In this document: in pieces, positions 10,696 to 19,835 of the stretch
Layout: the number at the start of each line of letters is the position of its first letter
How positions within the stretch are numbered: the stretch's first letter is position 1
DNA from: Natronorubrum halophilum
Lineage (GTDB): Archaea; Halobacteriota; Halobacteria; Halobacteriales; Natrialbaceae
Length of the DNA stretch: 64,000 nucleotides
Direction of reading: 5' to 3'
Assembly: GCF_003670115.1 (NCBI RefSeq)
Contig: NZ_QQTY01000005.1
Span: 62,001-126,000, forward strand
Position numbers and translations under genes: made by a program
Notes under the pieces: model-generated
Seen by the model: the letters and a program-made list of their open reading frames with translations, nothing else
Told to the model about the DNA's origin: nothing
Databases searched by the model: none

Positions 10696-10708
10696 GACGA
10701 GAACAACT

Positions 10709-12403
10709 ATGAGTGATTCCGAACCCACACCCGACGCGACGCCGACGCTGGATATCGATCGCGAGACCTTCCGCGAGCACGCGGGCGACCGCACGGACCG
10801 TCCGGCGGTCGTTCGCACCGTCGCGACGCTCGCCGTCGAGACGACGCCGCTCGAAGCGTACGCCGCACTCACCGGCCGCTCGGCATCGAGCGATCGGGAG
10901 CGTTCGCCCTACGCCTTCCTGCTCGAGAGCGCGGAGAAAACCGCCTCGAGCGACCCCGACGGTGCCTTCCGGCCGAGTTCGGCGCAGGTGGATCGACACG
11001 CGCGGTACTCCTACGTCGGCTACGATCCGGACGCGGTCATCACGGTCGAGTCGGACGGCGCGAGCGTCGAGGCCCTTACCGACGACGCACCGCTCGATCT
11101 CATCGAAGCTGGCGTCGAAGGCGACACGGTCGACGCGCTCCGCGCCGCGATGCCGGACGTCCGACTCGCGAACGCCTCCGAGCACGACCGTCAGCACCTG
11201 ACCGGCGGCCTCGTCGGCTTCCTCGCCTACGACGCGGTCTACGACCTCTGGCTCGAGGAGGTCGGCCTCGAGCGACCCGAGTCGCGGTTCCCGGACGCAC
11301 AGTTCGTCCTGACGACGAAAACACTCGCGTTCGACGAGCGCGACGGGACGCTCTCGCTGATCTGTACGCCGATCCTCGAGGCCGCCGACGATCCCGATGC
11401 GGTCTACGACGAACTGCTCGCGGAGGCCGGCGCGGTCGCGGAAACACTCCGCGCCGCCGAGACACCCGAAACCGGCGGATTCGTCCGAGAGGACGAGGTC
11501 GCAGGCTCCGAGGCGGAGTACGAGGAGAGCGTTCGCCGAGCCAAGGAGCACGTCCTCGACGGCGACATCTATCAGGGCGTTATCTCCCGGACTCGAGAGC
11601 TCTACGGCGACGTGGATCCGCTGGGCTTCTACGAGGCGATGCGGGACGTCAATCCCTCGCCGTACATGTACCTGCTCGATCACGACGACCTGACCGTCGT
11701 CGGCGCGAGCCCCGAGACGCTGGTCTCGGTGCGCGGGCGCGAGGTCATGTCGAACCCCATCGCCGGCACCTGTGATCGGGGCTCGGGTCCCGTCGAGGAC
11801 CGGCGACTCGCCGGCGAGATGCTGGCCGACGAGAAAGAGCGCGCCGAGCACACGATGCTAGTCGATCTGGCTCGAAACGACGTGCGCCGCGTTTCCGAGG
11901 CCGGCTCGGTCCGCGTCGACGAGTTCATGAACGTCCTCAAGTATAGCCACGTCCAGCACATCGAGTCGACGGTAACGGGCGAACTGGCCGCCGATGCAGA
12001 CGCCTTCGACGCGACTCGAGCGTCGTTCCCCGCCGGAACGCTCTCCGGGGCACCGAAGATCCGAGCGATGGAGATCATCGACGACCTCGAGTCCACGCCG
12101 CGCGGCCTCTACGGCGGCGGCGTCGGCTACTACTCCTGGACCCGTGACGCGGATTTTGCGATCGTCATTCGAACGGCGACGGTCGAGCGCGAACCGGAAC
12201 GGGACCGGATTACCGTCCAGGCCGGCGCGGGACTGGTCGCCGACAGCGATCCCGAAGCCGAGTACGAGGAAACCGAGAAGAAGATGGGCGGCGTGCTCGC
12301 AGCCCTCGAAACGATCGAAGGACCCGACGACGTGATCGAGACGGACGGCGAGGACGAGACGGTGACGGCGGACCTCGAGTTCACGCCGGAGGTGAGCCGA
12401 TGA
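10709..12403 (+). CDS. trpE: Anthranilate synthase component I
   Basis: A 564-residue chorismate-utilising enzyme. With TrpG glutaminase it makes anthranilate from chorismate and glutamine. The LLES motif near residue 70 is the tryptophan feedback site of this family, and the catalytic core includes PYMYLLDHDD, GASPETLV, PIAGTCDRG, DLARNDVRRV and GAPKIRAMEIIDDLE. The N-terminal 20 residues are a variable leader. The end overlaps the trpG start by four bases, giving equal subunit translation. Confidence 0.95.
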   Translation: MSDSEPTPDATPTLDIDRETFREHAGDRTDRPAVVRTVATLAVETTPLEAYAALTGRSASSDRERSPYAFLLESAEKTASSDPDGAFRPSSAQVDRHARYSYVGYDPDAVITVESDGASVEALTDDAPLDLIEAGVEGDTVDALRAAMPDVRLANASEHDRQHLTGGLVGFLAYDAVYDLWLEEVGLERPESRFPDAQFVLTTKTLAFDERDGTLSLICTPILEAADDPDAVYDELLAEAGAVAETLRAAETPETGGFVREDEVAGSEAEYEESVRRAKEHVLDGDIYQGVISRTRELYGDVDPLGFYEAMRDVNPSPYMYLLDHDDLTVVGASPETLVSVRGREVMSNPIAGTCDRGSGPVEDRRLAGEMLADEKERAEHTMLVDLARNDVRRVSEAGSVRVDEFMNVLKYSHVQHIESTVTGELAADADAFDATRASFPAGTLSGAPKIRAMEIIDDLESTPRGLYGGGVGYYSWTRDADFAIVIRTATVEREPERDRITVQAGAGLVADSDPEAEYEETEKKMGGVLAALETIEGPDDVIETDGEDETVTADLEFTPEVSR

Positions 12404-13080
12404 GCGTCACCGGCGAGGAACGCACCGACGAAACGGGGGCAGCGCCGGACCCGAAGACGGTGCTGTTCGTCGACAACTACGACTCCTTTACGTACAACCT
12501 CGTGGAGTACGTCAGCCAGCACGCGGGCACCGAAACCGCCGTGTTGAAAAACACCGCGTCGCTCGAGGCGGTTCGGGCGGTCGATCCCGACGCGATCATC
12601 ATCAGTCCGGGTCCGGGCCACCCGAAGAACGACCGCGATGTCGGCATCACGATGGCCGTTCTCCGCGAGATAAGCCCGGAAATTCCGACGCTCGGCGTCT
12701 GTCTCGGACTCGAGGCCGCCGTCTACGAGTACGGCGGCACCGTCGGCCGAGCGCCGGACCCGATCCACGGCAAGGCCTCGGCCGTCGACCACGACGGGGC
12801 GGGCGTCTTCGCCGGCCTCGAGCAGGGCTTCCGGGCCGGACGGTATCACTCGCTCGTCGCGACGGAGGTTCCCGACTGCTTCGAGGTTTCGGCGACGGCA
12901 GAACACGGCAGCGCGGAACGCAGTTCCGCTGGCTCCGCGGTGGAACCGCAGAACGACGAGACGCTCGTCATGGGCGTTCGCCACCGCGAGTACTCCCTCG
13001 AGGCCGTCCAGTTTCATCCCGAGAGCGTGCTCACGGCGGTCGGTCACGACGTGATCGAGAACTTCCTCGAGTCGGTGTAA
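12400..13080 (+). CDS. trpG: Anthranilate synthase component II (glutamine amidotransferase)
   Basis: A 226-residue class I glutamine amidotransferase that feeds ammonia to TrpE. The nucleophile Cys is in GVCLGLEA (most relatives have GHQA) and the His/Glu pair is in FHPES. Residues about 171-186 form a Ser/Ala/Glu insert encoded by two consecutive palindromes. It is the last gene of the trpDFEG operon. Confidence 0.93.
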   Translation: MSVTGEERTDETGAAPDPKTVLFVDNYDSFTYNLVEYVSQHAGTETAVLKNTASLEAVRAVDPDAIIISPGPGHPKNDRDVGITMAVLREISPEIPTLGVCLGLEAAVYEYGGTVGRAPDPIHGKASAVDHDGAGVFAGLEQGFRAGRYHSLVATEVPDCFEVSATAEHGSAERSSAGSAVEPQNDETLVMGVRHREYSLEAVQFHPESVLTAVGHDVIENFLESV

Positions 13081-13265
13081 GAACGCGAGCAATGTCGGCG
13101 GCGGAGCGAATTCTCGGCGTCTGAGCGGGCGAAATGCCGTCGGAGAAATCGGCGGAGCGGATCGAAACGCGACGAGCGAACGGCAAGCGTCGACGCTCGA
13201 GAACGAGTGGAGTTGGGTTTGGAGGGGAGTCCTGCGGTCGGCCGATGCGTACCGGAAGCGCCGAT

Positions 13266-13448
13266 CTAGACGCCGGGAATCAGCTCGAGCGTCCCGGTCG
13301 CCCACAGCCCCGCGAGGACGACCGCGGCGACGATGCCGACGCGAACGGCCAGTTTGATCGCAATACGGAGCGCGATGATGGCGACCGCAAACGCGGCCAG
13401 CGCGACCAGGGCGAGCAGGACGGTCGAGGACGTCAACAATCCGATCAT
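13266..13448 (-). CDS. Small two-helix membrane protein
   Basis: A 60-residue, almost entirely hydrophobic protein with two transmembrane helices separated by one basic turn (IALRIAIKLAVRVG). No family is recognised. It is a single short gene between trpG and nrdJ, transcribed away from nrdJ. Support comes from its clean hydrophobic pattern and plain ATG; it could still be a chance frame. Confidence 0.55.
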   Translation of the reverse strand: MIGLLTSSTVLLALVALAAFAVAIIALRIAIKLAVRVGIVAAVVLAGLWATGTLELIPGV

Positions 13449-13606
13449 ACTGCATCCCCCGCACTGCAGGGACGTAATCTTTCTGGATGTCGTGATGGAG
13501 TCGCTATCCGGACTATCATCGGTAGCGATTTATCCAGCCGAAAGATAGTCCATCCGTAAAACTAAAATCGATAGGTAGCAACGGGATTCGTGATGGTTAG
13601 CGCTAC

Positions 13607-13692
13607 TTTCAGTTCGGTCTGAAAATCGTTAAGGCCGTTGGCGTTGTAGTTGCTCACAGCAACGATCACGGCCATTTCGACGGCCGTGATCG
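13607..13692 (+). promoter_or_regulatory. Three-hairpin leader upstream of nrdJ
   Basis: Three perfect hairpins lie in a row: TTTCAG/CTGAAA (13607-13624), GTTGCT/AGCAAC with a 3-base loop (13649-13663), and an 11-bp stem CGATCACGGCC/GGCCGTGATCG with an 8-base loop (13663-13692). They occupy the 430-base gene-free stretch 13449-13878 before nrdJ. A TATA-like TTTTAAGA follows at about 13764. No cobalamin-riboswitch B12 box was recognised. The rest of the gap holds only short repeats such as GGACTATC/GATAGTCC (13510-13551). Confidence 0.45.
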
Positions 13693-13878
13693 AAGGAAAC
13701 GATACAGAACCATCTATACAACCATAATTGTCCTAATACAAGAAAAGTAGGACAACAACACCCGGTTTTAAGATGCATGGCTGATTACCGAACCTTCGTC
13801 ACGAATGATGCAATTTAGAACTCACACCCACGCCAGAATCGATACCCGGCAACGGGATACCTACGAGGTGAACCACGC

Positions 13879-16800
13879 ATGAGCGACTCGGAGCTCTCCG
13901 CGGCGGAGCTAACCCTCCCGATCAAACGGACCGACGGCGACACGCTCGAGGAGCGCCTGACGGACAACGCCTACGAGAACATCCTCCCGGCACGATACCT
14001 TCGCAAGGACGCCGACGGCAACCTCACCGAGACGCAAGAGGAACTGTTCAAACGGATCGGAAACAACATCGCGCTGGCCGAAGCCGTCTACGAGGCCGAA
14101 AAGCGCGACCTCGAGATCACGGTGACGCCGGACCAGCTCAAGCCGGGCCATCCGCGACGAGACGAACTCGCCGCGGAGGTCTTCGGCGAGGGAACGACGG
14201 CGGAAGACGACGTCGAGACCGCGCTCACCGAGGGCAACGTCAACAAGTTCGCCTACGAGACGGTCGTTCCGGAGCTCCCCGACGACGTTCGCGAACACGT
14301 CGAGGACACCGCCGAGACGTTCATCGACGGGATGGAATCGCTCTCCTTTATGCCGAACTCGCCGACGCTGATGAACGCCGGCGACGAACTCCAGCAGCTC
14401 TCCGCGTGTTTCGTCATGAGCCCCGACGACGACCTCTCGGACATCCACGAGACCGCAAAGAAGGCCGCGGAGGTCTTCCAGTCCGGCGGCGGCGTCGGCT
14501 ACGGCTTCTGGCAACTGCGCCCCTTCGGCGACTCGGTCGGCTCGACGGGCGGTATCGCCTCGGGCCCGATCACCTTCATGCGGACCTACGACCAGCTCTG
14601 TGAGACGATTGCCCAGGGCGGCACCCGACGCGGTGCCCAGATGGGCATCATGCGCGTCTCCCACCCCGACGTCATCGAGTTCATCCACGCCAAGAACAAG
14701 GACGTCTCGCTCGCGCACACGCTGCGACTGAACGACCCCGACGACTACACGTACACCACCTTCAGCGAAGCGCTCGAGGAAGCCCGCAGCCTCATCGACG
14801 AGGACGGCCGCGTGCCCAAGCACCTGCGAAACGCCGTCGAGGGCCATCTCTCGAACTTCAACATCTCCGTCGGCGTCACCGACGCGTTCATGGAAGCGGT
14901 CCAGAACGGCGAGGAGTACACCTTCACCAACCCGCGGACGGAGGAGCCCCACATCGCCAGCGAAGAGACGAAAGAGATGTACAGCCGCTACGACCTCGGC
15001 GAGCACGTCGAGGTCGGCGAACCGCTCTCGATTCCCGCCGAACTCATCTTCGAACGCATCGTCTCCGGTGCCCACGAAAACGGAGAGCCGGGCGTCATCT
15101 ACCTCGAGCGGGTGAATAAACAGCACTCCTTCGACATCGAAGAACACGAAGATCACCAGATTCTGGCGACGAATCCGTGTGGCGAACAGCCGCTCGAGGA
15201 GTATGAAGCCTGCAACCTGGGCCACATCAACCTCTCGACGCTCGCCGACCAGGGCGCGCCCGACTGGCGCGTCTGGAGCGAAGAGCACGCCGACGAGTAC
15301 GACTCTCAGGCGGCGGCCGTCGACGCCTTCCTCGAGGAGGCCATCGACTACGCGGAGTTCGACGAGCGCATCGAGTACGGCACCCGCTTTTTGGAGAACG
15401 TCGTCACGATGTCCGACTTCCCGGTCGAGGAGATCGAGGAGAAGGTCCGGGACATGCGCAAGATCGGTCTCGGCGTCATGGGCCTGGCCCAGTTGTACAT
15501 CCAACTCGGCATCAAGTACGGCAGCGACGAGGGGAACGAGGTCGCCCGCCAGCTGATGACCCACATCAACCACGGCGCGAAGGCGACGAGCCACGACCTC
15601 GCGACGGAACGCGGCTCCTTCAACGACTGGGACGACTCGAAGTACGCCGACCCGACCGAGTACCGCGAGTGGTTCGAACACCAGACCGGCGAGGACGCCG
15701 ACGACTGGGCCGACGGCTTCCCGATCCGCAACCACAACGTGACGACCATCGCCCCGACGGGAACGACCTCGATGGTCGGCAACACGACGGGCGGCTGCGA
15801 GCCGATCTATAACGTCGCCTACTACAAGAACGTCACCGACGACGTGCAGGGCGACGAGATGTTGGTCGAGTTCGACGACTACTTCCTGCGTACCTTAGAG
15901 GACAACGACATCGACGTCGACGCCGTCAAGGAGGAAGCCCAGGAGCAGATGGCGACCAACCAGTTCGAGGGCGTCGAAGGATTGTCGACGGTGCCGGACG
16001 CGATCGGCGAACTATTCGTCATCACGAGCGACCTCTCGGCGAAACAACACGCCGCCGTCCAGTGTGCCGCACAGAAGGGCGTCGACTCCGCGATTTCGAA
16101 GACGGTCAACGCGCCGAACGACTCCACGCTCGAGGACGCCAAGGAGGTCTTCGAGTGGGTCTACGAGAACGGCGGCAAGGGCGTCACCTACTACCGCGAC
16201 GGCACCCGGAGCAAGCAGGTGCTGACCACGCGCGCCGACAACGCGGACTTCGCCGACGAGACCGAAGCCGCACAGGCGCTCGTCGAACAGATCGACGAGA
16301 TCTTCGGCGGCCTCGAGGCCTTCCTCGGCAGCGACGAGGTGCGAGACGTGCTCGAGGAAGACGTCGATTCGCTCGTCGAAGCGGGGGCCGACCCGGTGAC
16401 GGTCGACTTCACCGAGAAGCGCGAACGGCCCGACGCCCTGCAGGGCGTCAGCCAGCGCATCGACACCGGCTACGGGAAGGTCTACGTGACGATCAACGAG
16501 GACCCCGAGACCGGCCAGCCGTTCGAACTGTTCGCGAACATCGGCCACTCGGGCGGCTTCACGAACTCCTTTACCGAGGCGCTGGCGAAGGTCATCTCGA
16601 CCTCGCTGCGCTCGGGCGTCGACCCAGAAGAGATCGTCGACGAACTCTGCGGGACTCGAAGTCCCAAGGTCGCCTGGGACAAGGGCGAGCAGATCCAGTC
16701 CATCCCGGACGCCATCGGCTCCGCGATGCGCCGATACCTCGAGAACGAGATCGACAAGCCGTACCCGAAACAGCAGACGCTCGAGGAGTCCGCCGACGCG

Positions 16801-16998
16801 GACACGGAAGTCGAGTACGACGATCACCAAACTGACGGCGGCGCTGCCGCCCGGAATGGGGCCAACGCGGACGACGACACCACCCAGGACCTCATCGACG
16901 CCGGCGAGTCGCCGGAGTGTCCCGACTGCGGCTCGATGACGCTGTACTTCTCCGAAGGCTGCAAGACGTGCGAGAGCTGTGGCTGGTCGGAGTGCTAA
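13879..16998 (+). CDS. nrdJ: Adenosylcobalamin-dependent ribonucleotide reductase (class II)
   Basis: A 1039-residue enzyme that reduces ribonucleotides to deoxyribonucleotides using coenzyme B12, independent of oxygen. Visible signatures are the active-site SACFVMSPDDD cysteine, the glycine-rich SGGGVGYGFWQLRP loop, GGTRRGAQMG, the NPCGEQPLEEYEACNLG radical-site motif, and PTGTTSMVGNTTGG. A C-terminal zinc-finger-like tail (CPDCG...CKTCESCGWSEC) probably carries the shuttle cysteines. Length agrees with other haloarchaeal NrdJ. It has a long leader with strong hairpins. Confidence 0.95.
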   Translation: MSDSELSAAELTLPIKRTDGDTLEERLTDNAYENILPARYLRKDADGNLTETQEELFKRIGNNIALAEAVYEAEKRDLEITVTPDQLKPGHPRRDELAAEVFGEGTTAEDDVETALTEGNVNKFAYETVVPELPDDVREHVEDTAETFIDGMESLSFMPNSPTLMNAGDELQQLSACFVMSPDDDLSDIHETAKKAAEVFQSGGGVGYGFWQLRPFGDSVGSTGGIASGPITFMRTYDQLCETIAQGGTRRGAQMGIMRVSHPDVIEFIHAKNKDVSLAHTLRLNDPDDYTYTTFSEALEEARSLIDEDGRVPKHLRNAVEGHLSNFNISVGVTDAFMEAVQNGEEYTFTNPRTEEPHIASEETKEMYSRYDLGEHVEVGEPLSIPAELIFERIVSGAHENGEPGVIYLERVNKQHSFDIEEHEDHQILATNPCGEQPLEEYEACNLGHINLSTLADQGAPDWRVWSEEHADEYDSQAAAVDAFLEEAIDYAEFDERIEYGTRFLENVVTMSDFPVEEIEEKVRDMRKIGLGVMGLAQLYIQLGIKYGSDEGNEVARQLMTHINHGAKATSHDLATERGSFNDWDDSKYADPTEYREWFEHQTGEDADDWADGFPIRNHNVTTIAPTGTTSMVGNTTGGCEPIYNVAYYKNVTDDVQGDEMLVEFDDYFLRTLEDNDIDVDAVKEEAQEQMATNQFEGVEGLSTVPDAIGELFVITSDLSAKQHAAVQCAAQKGVDSAISKTVNAPNDSTLEDAKEVFEWVYENGGKGVTYYRDGTRSKQVLTTRADNADFADETEAAQALVEQIDEIFGGLEAFLGSDEVRDVLEEDVDSLVEAGADPVTVDFTEKRERPDALQGVSQRIDTGYGKVYVTINEDPETGQPFELFANIGHSGGFTNSFTEALAKVISTSLRSGVDPEEIVDELCGTRSPKVAWDKGEQIQSIPDAIGSAMRRYLENEIDKPYPKQQTLEESADADTEVEYDDHQTDGGAAARNGANADDDTTQDLIDAGESPECPDCGSMTLYFSEGCKTCESCGWSEC

Positions 16999-17041
16999 TC
17001 GGGTAGTACCGGTGGATCGATAGCGGGGAATCCGTATTTTT

Positions 17042-17170
17042 GGTTCCGTTGGAATTCCGTTCTTCAGACCCATTTTCGCCCTGCAACAACTGGTCACTGA
17101 AGAGTGTTTACTGGTGGTGGAAATCCTGCCAGATACGGATGATCTTCGTAGCCTCGTGCAAGAGACAGGA
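17042..17170 (+). repeat. Decayed insertion-sequence-like end, family 2
   Basis: The first part matches the GGCTCTGTTGAAAT-type end seen at 43334 with several substitutions (GGTTCCGTTGGAAT), and the last part (17137-17172) matches 43429-43464 in 30 of 36 bases. The similarity therefore spans about 130 bases, more than a terminal repeat. It fills most of the gap 16999-17290 before the HAD gene and suggests the islet was reached by a mobile element. Confidence 0.5.
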
Positions 17171-17290
17171 CGCATATCGGTCACGGGGCGAAGCTGGATT
17201 CGGCGTTCTGTACAGGGAACCAGTGTATCTCGCTGCGAATTAGCAAAACCGTTCAAAGGGGCTATATTCTCGCCATCTATTCGATACCGT

Positions 17291-17917
17291 ATGAGAGTTG
17301 TTCTCGACTACGGTGGAGTTCTGGTTGATCATATCGACGAGCGAGAGCACGCCCACCTACTCGGAGTGTCTCCGAGTCAGGAACCGTACCCGGGTTGGTT
17401 GGCCTATTACCTCTTTCGAACAGGGCTTCTGAACAGTGAAGAGCAGTACGTCGAACTATTATCGACACTAACTGGAGCGACAGAAGAGAACTGCGTCGAG
17501 TATATTGACCGTACCTGGCTCAACCCTTACTTCCCAGAAGAGAACAAAGAGATTCTTGCTGAGTTAGCGTCCCAACACTCCCTCGTGTTGTTTAGCAATA
17601 TGGCGAAGCCATGGATTGAAAAGGTACTTCAACGGCATAATGTTCGGGACGTATTCGATTCTTTGTTCGTTTCGAGTGAGCTGGAACGGCCGAAGCCCCA
17701 TCCGAGAGGGTACCATCGTTGCATGGAAGGCATAGACGGTGAGATCGTTATGGTCAGCGACGAATTCAATGAAGATCTCCTGATGGCTCAGTGCTTCGGG
17801 ATGACGACGATATGGCTCAAAAACGACAAGGAAGAACCATATCAGGAACCGGATTACACCATCGACGCCCTCGAGTCTCTCTATTCTATCCTTGAGAAGA
17901 TACAGCGGAACTGTTGA
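17291..17917 (+). CDS. HAD-superfamily hydrolase
   Basis: A 208-residue haloacid-dehalogenase-type phosphatase. Motif I is DYGGVLVD with the nucleophile Asp but Gly at the usual second Asp, as in the DxGxV subgroup; motif II is LFSNM, motif III the Lys in RPKPHPRGY, and motif IV VSDEFNED. The start at 17291 lies 22-29 bases after the TATA-like CTATATTC (17262-17269), so it is probably leaderless. Base composition is more AT-rich than its neighbours and it sits between a mobile-element scar and a broken gene, which suggests recent transfer. Substrate unknown. Confidence 0.8.
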   Translation: MRVVLDYGGVLVDHIDEREHAHLLGVSPSQEPYPGWLAYYLFRTGLLNSEEQYVELLSTLTGATEENCVEYIDRTWLNPYFPEENKEILAELASQHSLVLFSNMAKPWIEKVLQRHNVRDVFDSLFVSSELERPKPHPRGYHRCMEGIDGEIVMVSDEFNEDLLMAQCFGMTTIWLKNDKEEPYQEPDYTIDALESLYSILEKIQRNC

Positions 17918-17984
17918 AATACTATCTCTCTGATGGTTTTTCAGTAGCCGTGTTACAGACAGGGAAAGCAGTGATCGGTTGCTA

Positions 17985-18247
17985 CTACCCAACCAGAGAC
18001 CAGATTCCAGCTATAACGTCTACGGTCACCATAGCTGCTGTAAACCACACTAGACGGTTATCAGGAGCCGTATCGGGTGTGTGTGACGAGATGAATACAT
18101 CATAGATCGTCCCTGCACTCATTCCAATTCCGCCAATTAAGAGAAACACTGGGAGAGAACGATACTACCAGAGACGATATTGGTGAGACCGATCCCTCCG
18201 AGGCTACCGCCACAGACGGCTACTGATGCACAGTAGAGATGTACCAT
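17985..18247 (-). pseudogene. Small membrane protein broken by a frameshift
   Basis: From the ATG at 18247 the frame reads MVHLYCASVAVCGG then GLTNIVSGSIVLSQ and hits a stop. A neighbouring frame continues hydrophobically (VFLLIGGIGMSAGTIYDVF, then NRLVWFTAAMVTVDVIAG) to a TAG at 17985. The total of 263 bases is not a multiple of three, consistent with a one-base indel near 18150. An AT-rich TTTAAATTATA block lies just upstream of the ATG. Family unknown. The surrounding gap 17918-18397 holds nothing else I can support. Confidence 0.45.
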
Positions 18248-18397
18248 GTTGATGGCTACAAATTTAAATTATAGTTAAATACCATCCGATGAGAGGATCT
18301 GACATGGCAACGGAAGCGAAACGAAAAGATCAGTAACGCGTCCTCGAGGAGGACATTCAGCGGTGAACCGCCAGCGGAGCAGTCGATCGCCAATCGA

Positions 18398-19705
18398 TCA
18401 GATAGCCGTTCGATCCGGCTCCACGACGGCCGTCATGTGGTACCACAGCAAAGCGACGACGCCAGCGCCGGCGAGAACCAGTCCACCGGCGACGGTGAAG
18501 GCGAGGACGTAACTCGAGGCGGCGAGCCACCCACCAGCGATACTGCCGACTCCGCCCGCGAAGGCCATCAGCGCGCTGTAGGCCCCGAGCGCCTCGCCGC
18601 GGACAGATGCCGGCGCGAGTTGCGTGACGATGGTTCCCGTTGTCACGGCAATGACGGCCCACGTGAGGCCGATGATACCGAAGACGAGACCGGTTCCGAC
18701 GAGTCCGACGCGCGTCACGCCGAGCGCAGCGCCGGCGATGGCGACGACCGGGAGCGCAACGGCACGGGCGAGCAGGCCGCCGACCTGCACGAGTCGGGCG
18801 TCGTGGGTCGTCGCGAACGCGCCGACGCGATCGAAGAAGACCGCGGATGCGAGACTCGAGAGCAGGTACAGGACGAAGGTTCCGTCGGAGCCGTACCCGA
18901 TTTCGCCGAGGAAAGCCGGGAGCGGGGCGAAGAAGGCCGCCGATCCCGAAAACACCAGTACGATCGCGCCGAAGTACAGCGTGAGCGACGGCGTGAACCG
19001 ACGGGCGAGTCGTCGCGGGTGGAGGCCGCGGGGATCGATGCGAACCGGCGAAAAGGGAAACGTGACGCCGCGGATGTTGAACCGCCCGGCGCGCTGACTG
19101 GCTCGGCGGAGTTTCTGCGGTTCGGGGTCGTCACCGGGACCCGGATCCGGCGGCAGCGATCGACCGGCTGCGACGACGCTCACCGCTGCACAACCCGCAC
19201 AGATCACCAGAAATCCCTGCTGGGCCGCGAGCGGGTCGACGAGGCGCGTCGTGCCGGCGGTCCAGACGGTGCCAGCGAAGAGGCCGAGCGCCCAGCCGAC
19301 GCCCTGGTACGTGTTGAGCCGCGCGATTCGCGCACTCCACCGGTTGTCGGGGACGTCCGTTACCGCTAGCAGCGTAAGGATCGGCAGGACGGCAGCGGAT
19401 GCGAACCAGATGGCCGCGTTCGCAGCGATAACGATCGGGATCGACCGCGTAAGTGGGACGACGAGTAACATCGCGGCGACGAGCGCGAGTGCGACGAGGA
19501 CGAACGCGCGGCGTTTCCCCGTCCGGTCGGCGAGACCGCCGAACGCCAGCGCACCGGGCACGCCGACGAACGCGGCCGCTGCAGCGAGAACGCCGAGTGT
19601 GAACGGATCGCCGCCGAGCGAGACGACGTACAGCGGGACGATCAGCGACGCCCCGCCAAAGGCGGCGGAGCCGAGCGCCCACGCGTACAACCATCGATCG
19701 GACAT
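18398..19705 (-). CDS. MFS transporter
   Basis: A 435-residue major facilitator superfamily protein with about twelve helices. The loop between helices 2 and 3 carries GGLADRTGKRRAF, the MFS motif A, and a basic cytoplasmic linker (about residues 185-235) separates the two six-helix halves. The substrate cannot be read from sequence; drug or metabolite efflux is typical. It is a single gene. Confidence 0.88.
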   Translation of the reverse strand: MSDRWLYAWALGSAAFGGASLIVPLYVVSLGGDPFTLGVLAAAAAFVGVPGALAFGGLADRTGKRRAFVLVALALVAAMLLVVPLTRSIPIVIAANAAIWFASAAVLPILTLLAVTDVPDNRWSARIARLNTYQGVGWALGLFAGTVWTAGTTRLVDPLAAQQGFLVICAGCAAVSVVAAGRSLPPDPGPGDDPEPQKLRRASQRAGRFNIRGVTFPFSPVRIDPRGLHPRRLARRFTPSLTLYFGAIVLVFSGSAAFFAPLPAFLGEIGYGSDGTFVLYLLSSLASAVFFDRVGAFATTHDARLVQVGGLLARAVALPVVAIAGAALGVTRVGLVGTGLVFGIIGLTWAVIAVTTGTIVTQLAPASVRGEALGAYSALMAFAGGVGSIAGGWLAASSYVLAFTVAGGLVLAGAGVVALLWYHMTAVVEPDRTAI

Positions 19706-19835
19706 ACGGACGACACTCGAGCGGCCCCTGATAACGAATCGGTTTCGACGATGGACTCGAGTTCTGGAAACGGTCGATCGAACGCCTAACGGCGACGAGA
19801 GAGAGGGAGAGAGTCAGCGCCGATGAGTACCGATG

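Noticed and set aside
13607-13692. Cobalamin riboswitch upstream of nrdJ
   Set aside because: No B12 box is visible; only simple hairpins can be supported.
13909-15735. 608-codon minus-strand frame opposite nrdJ
   Set aside because: Mirror of the nrdJ coding frame with Val/Leu/Arg-rich shadow composition.
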